A DNA stretch of 64,000 nucleotides. Source: Planctomycetota bacterium (GTDB taxonomy: Bacteria; Planctomycetota; Phycisphaerae; Phycisphaerales; Zrk34). Numbering within the stretch: the stretch's first letter is position 1; every line of letters starts with the position of its first letter. Under the pieces are notes generated by a model. It did not search any database and was not told the origin of the DNA. It worked only from the letters and a program-made list of their open reading frames with translations. The position numbers and the translations under genes are program-made. Positions 35,005 through 43,188 of this stretch are shown here, piece after piece. The stretch spans positions 913,752 to 977,751 of the forward strand of contig WGMD01000002.1 in NCBI GenBank assembly GCA_016125255.1, written 5' to 3'.

Positions 35005-36603
35005 TCAAAGCTCCACGTACTGCATCTGCGCGTGCGCGGCGGACTTGCCGGCGGGCGGATGCACTTCGCTGACCAGCGCCCCGCCGATCTGCTGACGCGC
35101 CGCGGCGACGTCGAAGCGCGCCGGCTCGATCTTCCCGGCGGCGACGAGCAGGTCCAGCGCGATCTGGCCCTCCGGCCGCACGAACTCCGCCAACGGCAGC
35201 GCCGCCTCGAAGGCCTGAAGACGATTGTTCACGTTCTCGAACGTCCCGGCCTTCTCGGCCCACGTCGCGGCGGGCAGCACCACGTTCGCCTTCTTCGTCA
35301 GATCGTTCGGCAGCGTGTCGATGAGCACGGTGAATTTGCCGCTGGCGACGTCGACGAGCTCCTTCGTGACCCATGCCGACGGGTAATTGCCCGTCAGCAC
35401 CACGGCGTCGACTTCCTTGAGCTTGGCGATCAGATCCTTGTACTCGACGAACCCGTTGTCGCCGGCGATCTGAGCGAGCATGCGACGCACGCCGCGCGCG
35501 TTGGGGGCTTTCTCGGCATAGACGGTGTATCCGCCGCCGAAGGTCTTGTCTTCGCCCTGCCGCGGCACCGGGCCGACGGCCAGCAGCGCCCCCTGATGCA
35601 GCGTCCGCATCGCCGTCGCCATCGTGTACGCGTCTTCGCAACTGAGCATGGGCGAGATCACGACGGCGACTTTCTTGCCCGACAGCCCCATCGTCGCGCG
35701 GGTCAGCGCGGTCTTCCAGTCCGTCTGTTCGCCATCGACCATCGGCGAAACAAGCCGCGACTCGTCATGCACGAATTTCCACCCGTAGCGCACTTCGTCG
35801 CTGATCCACCATTTGTTGACCGCGGCGTTCTCCCGCGGCTTGATGCGCCAGATGCGGCCCTGATTGTGATCGATCCAAATGTTGTCGCCCGAGCACGTGA
35901 TCGGGTCGATACTCGGCGTGGACTTGAGGAACCACACGCGCTGCTCGAACAGAAAATCCTTATCAAGTAAAGCCCCGACGGGGCAGATGTCCACCACGTT
36001 GCCGGACAGTTCATTGTCCAATGGGCGACCGGGGAACACGTCGATCTCCTCCTTGTTGCCGCGGCCCTGCACGCTCAACTCGCCCTCGCCGCTGACTTCG
36101 CGCGTAAAGCGGACGCAGCGGGTGCACATGATGCAGCGATCGGAGTAGAGCAGCACATGCTCGCCGATGTCTTTTTTGGGCTGCTTGACCTTGTTCTCTT
36201 CGAAGCGCGAGCTGGCCCGGCCGTAGCGATAGCTGTAGTCCTGCAGGTAGCACTCGCCGGCCTGATCGCAGACGGGGCAGTCCAGCGGGTGATTCAGAAG
36301 CAGGTACTCCATGACCGCCTTCTGATTCGCCTGCGTCTTGTCGGATTGCATGTGCACGACCGCACCGTCGGCGGCGGGGTGCTGACAGGTCGGCACGAGC
36401 TTGGGGATCAACGCCAGCTTGCCATTGTCGCGCGGGTTCGGCTCCGACACCTCCGCCAGACAGATGCGGCAGGAGGCCACGATGCTCAAACCGGGGTGAT
36501 AGCAGTAGCTGGGGATCTCGATGCCGTTTTCCTGAGCGACCTGAAGGACGGTCTTGCGGCCTTCGAAGGTGCAGACTTTGTCACCAATGGTAATGCTGGG
36601 CAT
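35005..36603 (-). CDS. nuoG: NADH-quinone oxidoreductase subunit G-like protein
   Basis: A 532-residue member of the complex I 75-kDa/NuoG family. The N-terminal [2Fe-2S] domain has SYCYHPGLSIVASCRICLAEV and PTCQHPAADG. The His/Cys cluster is HPLDCPVCDQAGECYLQDYSYRYG, followed by a [4Fe-4S] motif SDRCIMCTRCVRFTREVSGE and VVDICPVGALLDKDF. The molybdopterin-oxidoreductase-like C-terminal domain is short. The start at 36603 begins directly with MPSITIGDK. No other nuo gene is in the window, so this subunit is encoded apart from the rest of complex I or serves another iron-sulfur enzyme such as a soluble hydrogenase or formate dehydrogenase. Confidence 0.88.
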   Translation of the reverse strand: MPSITIGDKVCTFEGRKTVLQVAQENGIEIPSYCYHPGLSIVASCRICLAEVSEPNPRDNGKLALIPKLVPTCQHPAADGAVVHMQSDKTQANQKAVMEYLLLNHPLDCPVCDQAGECYLQDYSYRYGRASSRFEENKVKQPKKDIGEHVLLYSDRCIMCTRCVRFTREVSGEGELSVQGRGNKEEIDVFPGRPLDNELSGNVVDICPVGALLDKDFLFEQRVWFLKSTPSIDPITCSGDNIWIDHNQGRIWRIKPRENAAVNKWWISDEVRYGWKFVHDESRLVSPMVDGEQTDWKTALTRATMGLSGKKVAVVISPMLSCEDAYTMATAMRTLHQGALLAVGPVPRQGEDKTFGGGYTVYAEKAPNARGVRRMLAQIAGDNGFVEYKDLIAKLKEVDAVVLTGNYPSAWVTKELVDVASGKFTVLIDTLPNDLTKKANVVLPAATWAEKAGTFENVNNRLQAFEAALPLAEFVRPEGQIALDLLVAAGKIEPARFDVAAARQQIGGALVSEVHPPAGKSAAHAQMQYVEL

Positions 36604-36686
36604 GGCGCATCTCGTGCTTGCGGAAGGAAACGACCGGGTCGGACCGGCCAAAGCTTCATCGTATCACAATCACCTGTCGATGCCAG

Positions 36687-36714
36687 TTGCGCCGAGTGGG
36701 TCAGACGCTACAAT
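36687..36714 (+). promoter_or_regulatory. Promoter of dapB, apparently leaderless
   Basis: TTGCGC at 36687-36692, a 16-bp spacer and TACAAT at 36709-36714. The -10 ends 7 bp before the ATG at 36722, so transcription should start at or next to the start codon. No Shine-Dalgarno sequence is present. Confidence 0.6.
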
Positions 36715-36721
36715 GCCCCTC

Positions 36722-37537
36722 ATGAATGCCAACGCCAATCCGATCGCACTCGCCATCGCCGGGGCCGCCGGGCGCATGGGCCAACGGCTCATCGCGCTGG
36801 CCGCCGCCATGCCGCAGTTCCACCTCGCCGGGGCCTTCGAAGCCCCCGGCAACCCGGCCGTCGGGGCTGACAGCGGGCTGACCGCGGGGATCAAGCCCAA
36901 CGGCGTCCCCATCACCGATGGGTTCCACAGCCCCGCCGCGGTGGTCATCGACTTCACCGCCCCGGCGGCGACGCGGGCGCTGATCGCAAGGTGCGTGGAC
37001 CGCGATGTGAGCATGGTGATCGGCACGACCGGGCTGACGGGGGAGGATCACGCCCTGATCGACGAAGCCGCCAAAACCATCGCCGTCCTGCAAGCCCCCA
37101 ACACCAGCTTGGGCGTCAATCTGCTGCTTTCGCTCGTCGCCCGCACGGCCCAGCAGCTCGGCGACGACTACGACATCGAGATTCTCGAAGCCCATCATCA
37201 CCATAAAAAAGACGCCCCGTCCGGGACCGCGCTGGCGATCGCCGAGTCGATCTGCAAGGCGACGGGCAAGAGCATGTCGGGCGATCTGGTCATGGAGCGC
37301 GTCGGGCACGACTGCGTCCGCGAGCGCGGCAAGATCACGATGCAGTCGCTGCGCATGGGCGACGTCGTCGGGGAGCACACGGCTTTCTTCGCCGGCGTCG
37401 GCGAGCGGCTGGAGCTGACGCACAAGGCCTCGAGCCGGGACACCTTCGCCCGCGGCGCCCTCAAGGCGGCGGCCTGGCTTTCGGGTAAGCCCGCGGGTCG
37501 GTACGGCATGAAGGATGTGCTGGGCCTTGCCGATTGA
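36722..37537 (+). CDS. dapB: 4-hydroxy-tetrahydrodipicolinate reductase
   Basis: A 271-residue DapB, which reduces 4-hydroxy-tetrahydrodipicolinate with NAD(P)H on the path to diaminopimelate and lysine. The nucleotide-binding loop is ALAIAGAAGRMGQRLI, and VVIDFTAPAATRALI plus VIGTTGLTGEDHALI follow. The substrate/catalytic motif is EILEAHHHHKKDAPSGTALA (His and Lys). The final GRYGMKDVLGL is the typical C-terminus. The length is normal. An ATG 9 bp upstream (36713) lies within the -10 element, so 36722 is preferred. It is divergent from nuoG with a 118-bp gap. Confidence 0.96.
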   Translation: MNANANPIALAIAGAAGRMGQRLIALAAAMPQFHLAGAFEAPGNPAVGADSGLTAGIKPNGVPITDGFHSPAAVVIDFTAPAATRALIARCVDRDVSMVIGTTGLTGEDHALIDEAAKTIAVLQAPNTSLGVNLLLSLVARTAQQLGDDYDIEILEAHHHHKKDAPSGTALAIAESICKATGKSMSGDLVMERVGHDCVRERGKITMQSLRMGDVVGEHTAFFAGVGERLELTHKASSRDTFARGALKAAAWLSGKPAGRYGMKDVLGLAD

Positions 37538-37693
37538 CCGCTGCGGCGGATGGGCGAATTTCATGGGGATTTTTCGATCAATCGGGGGTCGCGACCGCCG
37601 GGGGAGCGATATACTTGAACGATCCGATCGCCGACGGGGATCGGCTTTTGATGATCCGCTCCAATAGGGGAATCCGCCGTGAGGGCCCAACCG

Positions 37694-39925
37694 ATGCGAA
37701 CACGACGCGAGCTTGCCCGATGGGCGGCGGTCGGCGTCGTGATGGCGCTGGCGGCGGGCGCGTGGGCGGGTGAACCGGTCAGCTTCCAGCGCGATGTGAT
37801 GGCTGTGCTCAGCAAGGCCGGTTGCAACATGGGGGCCTGTCACGGCGGCAAGGAAGGCAAGGGCGGATTCCAACTTTCATTGCGCGGGCAGGACCCGGGC
37901 CTGGACTTCGTCGCACTGACCAAAAGCACCAAGCGCGTCGTGCCCGCCGATCCCGATGCGAGTCTCATCCTTCGCAAACCGACGCTCAAAGTGACGCACG
38001 AAGGCGGCAAACGATTTGACGCGGACTCGATGGCGTTCCGCATTCTGCGCGCATGGATCGCGGATGGCGCGCATGACGACGCGGCGGGGCTGGCGAAGCT
38101 GACGGACCTGAAGGTGACACCGGCGGAATCGGTGCTCGCCGAGCCGAACTGGTCGGTAGAGGTCAAAGCCATCGCGGTGTTCTCCGATGGTTCGACGCGG
38201 GATGTGAGCGATCTGGCGGTGTACGAGCCGGCGGACTTGCTCTCGGAAGTCGATGCACGCGGCCGCATCACCACCGAGCGGGCGGGCGAAAGCACGGTGG
38301 TGGTGCGCTATCTGAATCAGCAGCGGGCGGTGCGCCTGGCGTTCGTGCCCCGCCGGCCGGGGTTCGTCTGGGCCGATCCCCCGGCGAGCAATGACATCGA
38401 CAAGGCGGTCTTCGCGAAACTCAAGACGCTGCGGATGGATCCGTCGGCCTTGTGCGACGACGCGACGTTCGTCCGGCGGGCGTACCTGGACATCCTCGGC
38501 CTGCCCCCCACTGCCGACGAAGCCCGCCGTTTCGTCGCCGACACCGCGGCGGACAAACGGGCGCGGGTGATCGACGCCCTGCTCAATCGCCCCGAATTCG
38601 CGGATTTCTGGGCGCTCAAGTGGTCGGACCTTCTGCGCAATGAGGAGAAGGTGCTCGACAAGACGGGCGTGAGCAAGTTTCACGACTGGGTGCGGCAGGC
38701 GATCGACGAAGGCATGCCGCTGGATGTCTTCGCGCGGCAGATTCTTTCGACCGTCGGCAGCAGCTACAAAAATCCGCCCGCCAATTTCTATCGCGCCCTG
38801 CGCCATCCGACGAACCGCAGCGAAACCATCGCGCAGATCTTCCTCGGCACGCGGCTCCAGTGCGCCCAGTGCCACAATCATCCGTATGAACCGCTGACCC
38901 AGTCCACGTATTACAGCTTCGCTGCGGCGTTCGACGGGATCGGCTACGACATCGTCGAAAACAAGCGCACCGACAAGAACGACAAGAACCAGTTCATCGG
39001 CGAACAGATCGTTCAGCTCGACGGGAAGCGGGAAGTGGTGGACCCGCGCACGAAGGCGAACCCGGAGCCGACGATGCTGGACGGGACGACGAAGCTGGTG
39101 TTCGCGGATGAGTCGAACCGCCTCGAACCCGCGGCCCGGTGGATCACCGATCCGTCGACGGCCGGCGGGCAGCGCTTCGCCGAAGTGCAGGCCAATCGCA
39201 TCTGGTACCACATGATGGGTCGCGGCGTGGTGGAGCCGGTCGATGATTTCCGCATCACCAACCCGCCGGTGAATCCCGCGCTGCTCGATGTGCTGAGGCG
39301 CCGATTCGTCGCCAGCGGGTACGACCTGCGGGACATGATCCGTTTCATCGCCAATTCGCGCGTGTACCAGCTTTCGTCGGAGCCCAACGAGACGAACGCG
39401 GGCGACGATCGCAACTTCGCCAGCGCGATCGTTCGTCGCCTGCCGGCGGAGGTGATCGCCGACGCGGTGAGCCGGACGCTGGACGTGCCCGTGGCGTACA
39501 GCGAGGACGAGAGCGACCTACGCGCGGTGCAGTTGCCGGGCGTCGCTGCGGTTTTCGGGCGGCATGAACTGACGAACGGCGCCCGGTTTCTGCGGCTATT
39601 CGGGAAGCCGCCGCGACTTTTATCGAGCGAATGCGAGCGATCGGACGAGACGGCGTTGGGTCAGGTGCTGGAGCTGACCAGCGGGCCGATGATTCATGAA
39701 GCACTGACGCGGACGGACAACGTGTTGGGCCGGTGGGTCGATTCGAAGTTGTCGGACGGCGAGATTGTGGATGAGCTATTGTGGCGGGCGCTGAACCGGG
39801 GGCCGAGCGAGCGCGAGCTGGTGGCGATGGTCAAGTATCTGCACGATTCGCCGGACCGGCGGGCGGCTTTGGAGGACATGGCCTGGGGCGTGCTCAACGC
39901 CAAGACGTTCCTGCTGCGACATTGA
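37694..39925 (+). CDS. DUF1549/DUF1553 cytochrome-like surface protein
   Basis: A 743-residue exported protein of the planctomycete PSCyt2/PSD1 type. The signal peptide (WAAVGVVMALAAGAWA) is followed by CNMGACHGGKEGKGGFQL, a CX4CH haem-like motif near residue 44. A Big2-like segment (SVEVKAIAVFSDGSTRDVSD) precedes the DUF1549 part (DDATFVRRAYLDILGLPPTADEA). A canonical haem c site, CAQCHNHPYE, lies near 389. DUF1553 forms the C-terminal half (RFAEVQANRIWYHMMGRGVV). A GTG at 37679 with GGGGA upstream is an alternative start. It is paired with the DUF1501 gene 12 bp downstream, as in many planctomycetes. The biochemical role is unproven. Confidence 0.92.
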   Translation: MRTRRELARWAAVGVVMALAAGAWAGEPVSFQRDVMAVLSKAGCNMGACHGGKEGKGGFQLSLRGQDPGLDFVALTKSTKRVVPADPDASLILRKPTLKVTHEGGKRFDADSMAFRILRAWIADGAHDDAAGLAKLTDLKVTPAESVLAEPNWSVEVKAIAVFSDGSTRDVSDLAVYEPADLLSEVDARGRITTERAGESTVVVRYLNQQRAVRLAFVPRRPGFVWADPPASNDIDKAVFAKLKTLRMDPSALCDDATFVRRAYLDILGLPPTADEARRFVADTAADKRARVIDALLNRPEFADFWALKWSDLLRNEEKVLDKTGVSKFHDWVRQAIDEGMPLDVFARQILSTVGSSYKNPPANFYRALRHPTNRSETIAQIFLGTRLQCAQCHNHPYEPLTQSTYYSFAAAFDGIGYDIVENKRTDKNDKNQFIGEQIVQLDGKREVVDPRTKANPEPTMLDGTTKLVFADESNRLEPAARWITDPSTAGGQRFAEVQANRIWYHMMGRGVVEPVDDFRITNPPVNPALLDVLRRRFVASGYDLRDMIRFIANSRVYQLSSEPNETNAGDDRNFASAIVRRLPAEVIADAVSRTLDVPVAYSEDESDLRAVQLPGVAAVFGRHELTNGARFLRLFGKPPRLLSSECERSDETALGQVLELTSGPMIHEALTRTDNVLGRWVDSKLSDGEIVDELLWRALNRGPSERELVAMVKYLHDSPDRRAALEDMAWGVLNAKTFLLRH

Positions 39926-39937
39926 TTTGAGACGATC

Positions 39938-41353
39938 ATGAAACGACGCACGCATTCGACGGCCTGCTGCAATTTCCGCCAGACGACGATGCTCTCGCGG
40001 CGGCAGTTGCTCAAGGCGGGGGGCATGGCGGCGATGGGATTGACCACGCCGAACCTGCTTCGCGCCGCGGCGGTTCAGCCGGCGGGGAGCGCGCCGCCGG
40101 TGCGGGCGCGGTCGGTGATCTTCCTGTTCCAGTGGGGCGGACCCAGTCATGTCGACATGTTCGACATGAAGCCCGGCGCGCCGGACAAGTACCGCAGCCC
40201 GCATCAACAGATTCGCACCTCCTGCGACGACCTGGAGATCAACGAACATCTGCCGCGCCTTGCCAGGGTGATGGACAAGATAACGGTCATCCGCAGCGTG
40301 CATCACGACATGAAGAACCACAACTCGGCGGGATACTACGCGCTGACGGGCGCCGCCCCGCCGACGGACGATCAGCGACTGCGCGATTCGCTGGACCTTT
40401 ACCCGGCGTACGGGTCGGTCGTCGATCAGCTCGCCCCGGTGCACGGCACGATGCCGACCTTCGTCAGCTACCCGCACGTCATCTCCGATGGGTCCATCAC
40501 ACCCGGTCAGCACGCCAGTTTCCTGGGCAAGAAGCACGATCCGCTCTTCGTGCCGCGCGACCCCAATGACCCGGACTTTTCGCTGCCGGAGTTGAGTCTG
40601 CCCGATCGCGTCACGCTCGATCGGCTCCACGCCCGCCGCGGGCTCCAACAGCTCATTGACGAGCAGAGCCGCCTGATGAGCTACAGCGCCGAAGCGCGCG
40701 GCATCGATGCGTATTACCAGCGCGCGATGGCGATGCTTCAATCCGATCATGTGCGCAACGCTTTCGACTTGTCGCAGGAACCCAAGTGGATCCGCGACCG
40801 GTACGGGCGGACGGAATACGGGCAGGCCTGCCTGCTGGCCCGCCGGCTCGCCGAGTCGGGCGTCAAGTTCACGACCGTGTACTTCTCCCGCTCGATCGGC
40901 GGGCGGAGCAAGACCGAAGGCGGATGGGACACGCACGGGTTCGACAACACGCGCATGTTCCCGATCATCGAAGCGTTCCACCTGCCGATGACCGATGCGA
41001 CGCTGCCGGTGCTGCTGGAGGATCTGGAGCAGCGGGGGATGCTCGATGAGACGCTGGTCGTCTGGATGGGCGAGTTCGGACGAACGCCCAAGATCAACGC
41101 CAACGCCAGCCGGGACCACTGGCCCCAGTGCTACAGCGTGCTGATGGCCGGGGGCGGCGTAAAGCGCGGGTTCGTCTATGGCAAGAGCGACGAGCGCGGC
41201 GAGAAGCCCGTCGAAAACCCCGTCCGCCCCGATGATATCGCCGCCACGATCTATTACCTGCTGGGCATCGACCCCAACACCTACATCAACGACGCCCTGA
41301 ACCGCCCCCGCCGCATCGCCAACGGCGAGCCGATCCTGGACATCATCGCGTAA
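39938..41353 (+). CDS. DUF1501 protein, Tat-exported
   Basis: A 471-residue protein of the DUF1501 group, related to the alkaline phosphatase/sulfatase superfamily. The N-terminus carries a Tat-like signal (SRRQLLKAGGMAAMGLTTPN). The body has SVIFLFQWGGPSHVDMFDMKP, HHDMKNHNSAGYYALTGAAP and DETLVVWMGEFGRTPKINAN, the latter giving the conserved acidic and GEFGRTP motifs. WDTHGFDNTR may provide further metal ligands. It is translated just after the DUF1549/1553 protein, and the pair presumably act together in the periplasm. An ATG at 39989 (MLSRRQLL) is an alternative start. Confidence 0.93.
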   Translation: MKRRTHSTACCNFRQTTMLSRRQLLKAGGMAAMGLTTPNLLRAAAVQPAGSAPPVRARSVIFLFQWGGPSHVDMFDMKPGAPDKYRSPHQQIRTSCDDLEINEHLPRLARVMDKITVIRSVHHDMKNHNSAGYYALTGAAPPTDDQRLRDSLDLYPAYGSVVDQLAPVHGTMPTFVSYPHVISDGSITPGQHASFLGKKHDPLFVPRDPNDPDFSLPELSLPDRVTLDRLHARRGLQQLIDEQSRLMSYSAEARGIDAYYQRAMAMLQSDHVRNAFDLSQEPKWIRDRYGRTEYGQACLLARRLAESGVKFTTVYFSRSIGGRSKTEGGWDTHGFDNTRMFPIIEAFHLPMTDATLPVLLEDLEQRGMLDETLVVWMGEFGRTPKINANASRDHWPQCYSVLMAGGGVKRGFVYGKSDERGEKPVENPVRPDDIAATIYYLLGIDPNTYINDALNRPRRIANGEPILDIIA

Positions 41354-41354
41354 A

Positions 41355-41376
41355 CGGGGGGACTCAAGTCCCCCCG
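41355..41376 (+). terminator. Hairpin after the DUF1501 gene
   Basis: A 10-bp perfect stem, CGGGGGGACT with AGTCCCCCCG, begins right after the DUF1501 stop codon. There is no T tract, so it is a weak or factor-assisted terminator for the plus-strand operon. Confidence 0.55.
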
Positions 41377-41387
41377 CCTCCCGCACA

Positions 41388-41630
41388 TAAAAAACGACCC
41401 GCCTTTCGGCGGGTCGCTTTCGGTTCAGGTCCGTTGTCCGCTGGGCCGTATCGAAGGATTTGCTCGAACCCCAAGTTCAGGTGGGAACGCCTCGGATGAT
41501 CCTGATCTTCCACTCGTTGATGGCTTGATCGTCGCCACCCATATGTGCGATCCCTTGGGGTTCTTAGGTTCGAGCAAATAACGCATCGCGTCTCGAACCC
41601 CGCCGGCAACGGTCCGATTTCAAAGAACCT
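41388..41630 (-). ncRNA. Stand-alone structured RNA (~243 nt), possibly 6S-like
   Basis: A perfect minus-strand TATAAT (41637-41642) predicts a transcript starting near 41630, and a strong terminator ends it near 41389. The ends pair: GGTTC near the 5' end with GAACC before the terminator, then CCGTTG with CAACGG. The middle forms a long arm: ATTTGCTCGAA pairs with TTCGAGCAAAT and, after an 8-base bulge, CCCCAAG with CTTGGGG. A closing stem, open centre and apical arm resemble 6S RNA, but I find no sequence match to any RNA family I know. A 53-codon frame inside (start 41587) has low coding character and would be disrupted by these pairings. Confidence 0.6.
41395..41416 (-). terminator. Intrinsic terminator of the minus-strand RNA
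   Basis: A 9-bp stem, CGACCCGCC with GGCGGGTCG, and a 4-base loop, followed on the minus strand by six T residues (41394 down to 41389). On the plus strand only a CTTT follows, so the main direction is minus. Confidence 0.9.
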
Positions 41631-41636
41631 GCCTCC

Positions 41637-41642
41637 ATTATA
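41637..41642 (-). promoter_or_regulatory. -10 element (TATAAT) of the minus-strand RNA
   Basis: A perfect TATAAT on the minus strand. The predicted +1 is an A at 41630. No strong -35 hexamer is recognisable at the usual distance. Confidence 0.65.
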
Positions 41643-41716
41643 ACACACGCTTTTTGAGGCGGGGGTAAATTCCCTGCCGCACGATCACAAACGCGGACCG
41701 CGCGGCAGGTTAACGC

Positions 41717-41745
41717 TTGACAGTCTCCGGGACCCGTGTTACAAG
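41717..41745 (+). promoter_or_regulatory. Sigma-70 promoter of the lipoprotein gene
   Basis: A perfect TTGACA at 41717-41722, exactly 17 bp, then TACAAG at 41740-41745. The predicted start near 41752 leaves a ~29-nt leader with an AAAGG ribosome site. This is the clearest housekeeping promoter in the window. Confidence 0.85.
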
Positions 41746-41780
41746 TAGGGGTCGAGCCAAATTCTTCGAAAGGTTCATTC

Positions 41781-42236
41781 ATGACGAAGCAACTGTACGT
41801 CGCGGCGATGGTCGGGTGCCTGGCCATGCTCAGCGTCGGCTGTCAGGAAGAGAAGACCTCCAGTCTCGACAACAGCATCGGGATGCCCGATGCGCAGCCC
41901 AAGAAGAAGGGCGTGCTCGAATCGCTGGCGTTCTGGGACAATGACGACAAGCCCCAGCCGCAGACCGTCGCCTACGAGGACGACAACAAGGAAGGGCTGG
42001 GCGACGCCCTCTGGCCCGGCAACTGGTTCAAGTCCAGCGGGCCCAAGAAGATCACCGCCAACGATGTGTGGTGGGACATGAGCCCCGAGCTCGAGTCCGT
42101 CGCCGAGACGCACGCCGAGCGCACCACCCGTCACGCCCGCATGCTCGACACCAACGGCCGGCAGGTCTGGGATGATCTGGACCGCATCCTGCTTCTGGAC
42201 CGCCCGACGCACCTGTCGCTCTACTCGGTCCCCTGA
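41781..42236 (+). CDS. Small lipoprotein of unknown function
   Basis: A 151-residue protein with a lipoprotein signal peptide: TKQLYVAAMVGCLAMLSVGC, ending in a lipobox with Cys at ~20. The mature part is acidic and has no recognisable domain; VLESLAFWDNDD, LWPGNWFKSSGPKKITAND and RQVWDDLDRILLLDRP are its conserved-looking stretches. Dedicated transcription is indicated by a near-consensus promoter before it and a strong terminator after it, so it is a single-gene unit likely to be well expressed. The membrane in which it sits is unknown. Confidence 0.85.
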   Translation: MTKQLYVAAMVGCLAMLSVGCQEEKTSSLDNSIGMPDAQPKKKGVLESLAFWDNDDKPQPQTVAYEDDNKEGLGDALWPGNWFKSSGPKKITANDVWWDMSPELESVAETHAERTTRHARMLDTNGRQVWDDLDRILLLDRPTHLSLYSVP

Positions 42237-42265
42237 GCGAATCGCTCCAATGCAGCACTTTGATC

Positions 42266-42294
42266 AATCCCCCGTGCAAACGGGGGATTTTTTT
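42266..42294 (+). terminator. Intrinsic terminator after the lipoprotein gene
   Basis: A 10-bp stem, AATCCCCCGT with ACGGGGGATT, a GCAA loop, and a run of seven T residues (42288-42294). Confidence 0.93.
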
Positions 42295-42378
42295 GCGCTC
42301 ATGTCACTTTCATTCGATAGCCGGGCCGCTACGCGGCCCCGGTCCCCCGCCGACATGGTCACGCACCGCTCCCTGCGT

Positions 42379-42384
42379 TAAACT
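42379..42384 (+). promoter_or_regulatory. -10-like element (TAAACT) immediately upstream of the EEP gene
   Basis: TAAACT ends 6 bp before the ATG at 42391 and no Shine-Dalgarno site is present. It follows the pattern of other probable leaderless genes here but is the weakest match. Confidence 0.35.
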
Positions 42385-42390
42385 TCGTTC

Positions 42391-43188
42391 ATGCCGACTT
42401 TCCCCAAGCCGCTGCGCCTCGTGTCGTACAACATCCTCAACGGCGGGCTGGGTCGGCTCGATCCGATCTACGAAACGCTCGCGTACCTCGACGCCGACGT
42501 GATCGGCCTCTGCGAAGCCGACGACCCGGCGGGGGCGCAGTACCTGGCGGACAAACTCGGCATGCAATGTCTCATCGCCGAGTCGCCCAATGGGCCGCAT
42601 CATGTGGCCATGCTCACCCGCCTGCCGGTGGTCCAGATGATCAACCTCGGCGTCGGGGCCCCGCAACTGAATCGCGCGGCGATGGAGAGCGTCCTCGACG
42701 TCGACGGCGAAGCGCTGCGCGTGGTGCTCATGCACCTGGCCCCGCATTTCGATCACGAAGCGGACCGGCTCGCGGAGCTGGAGGCGATCTTCCGCGCCAT
42801 GACGCCCGGAAATAGGCCGACGATGCTCATGGGCGATTTGAACGCCGTGGCGCCGGCGGCGGACGTCGATTCGGCCGCGCTGGCCCCGCATCGGCGTCAG
42901 CGGCTCGCCGAGCGCGGTGGCAAAATCGACCGCGATGTGATCGCACGCATCGAAAAGGCGGGGTATGCCGACGCCTATGACCTTTGTCATCCCGATGCCC
43001 CGGCCGTGACCTTTACAACCGGCTTCCCGGCGCTACGATTAGACTACATCTTCCTCAGCAGCGACCTTGTCGAACGCGTGGTGGGCGCGGACGTGGAGCG
43101 CGGCGGATTCGCGCCCTATTGCTCCGATCATTTCCCGCTCTGGGCTGACCTCGCCCGACCCGGTCCAACATCAGAGAGAGCCACATGA
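42391..43188 (+). CDS. Endonuclease/exonuclease/phosphatase-family protein
   Basis: A 265-residue protein of the EEP fold. It starts with LRLVSYNILNGGLGRLDPI (Asn of the metal site), continues with ADVIGLCEADDPAGA (Glu), VVLMHLAPHFDHEADRLAE (His), TMLMGDLNAVAP (Asp and Asn) and LRLDYIFLSSDL, and ends with YCSDHFPLWADL (catalytic Asp-His). No signal peptide is visible, so it is probably cytoplasmic. The family includes DNA repair nucleases and phosphodiesterases; the substrate is not inferable. It overlaps the following gene by ATGA. Confidence 0.9.
   Translation: MPTFPKPLRLVSYNILNGGLGRLDPIYETLAYLDADVIGLCEADDPAGAQYLADKLGMQCLIAESPNGPHHVAMLTRLPVVQMINLGVGAPQLNRAAMESVLDVDGEALRVVLMHLAPHFDHEADRLAELEAIFRAMTPGNRPTMLMGDLNAVAPAADVDSAALAPHRRQRLAERGGKIDRDVIARIEKAGYADAYDLCHPDAPAVTFTTGFPALRLDYIFLSSDLVERVVGADVERGGFAPYCSDHFPLWADLARPGPTSERAT

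Noticed and set aside
41355..41385. Possible tmRNA 3' end (GGGGGGACT...CCCCCCGCCTCC)
   Set aside because: The loop lacks the TTCGA of a T-arm, there is no tmRNA 5' sequence or tag frame upstream, and the DUF1501 coding region directly precedes it.
41429..41587. A 53-codon frame inside the candidate RNA gene
   Set aside because: It lies across perfectly paired RNA stems and shows no codon-bias or family signal; the RNA interpretation explains the region better.
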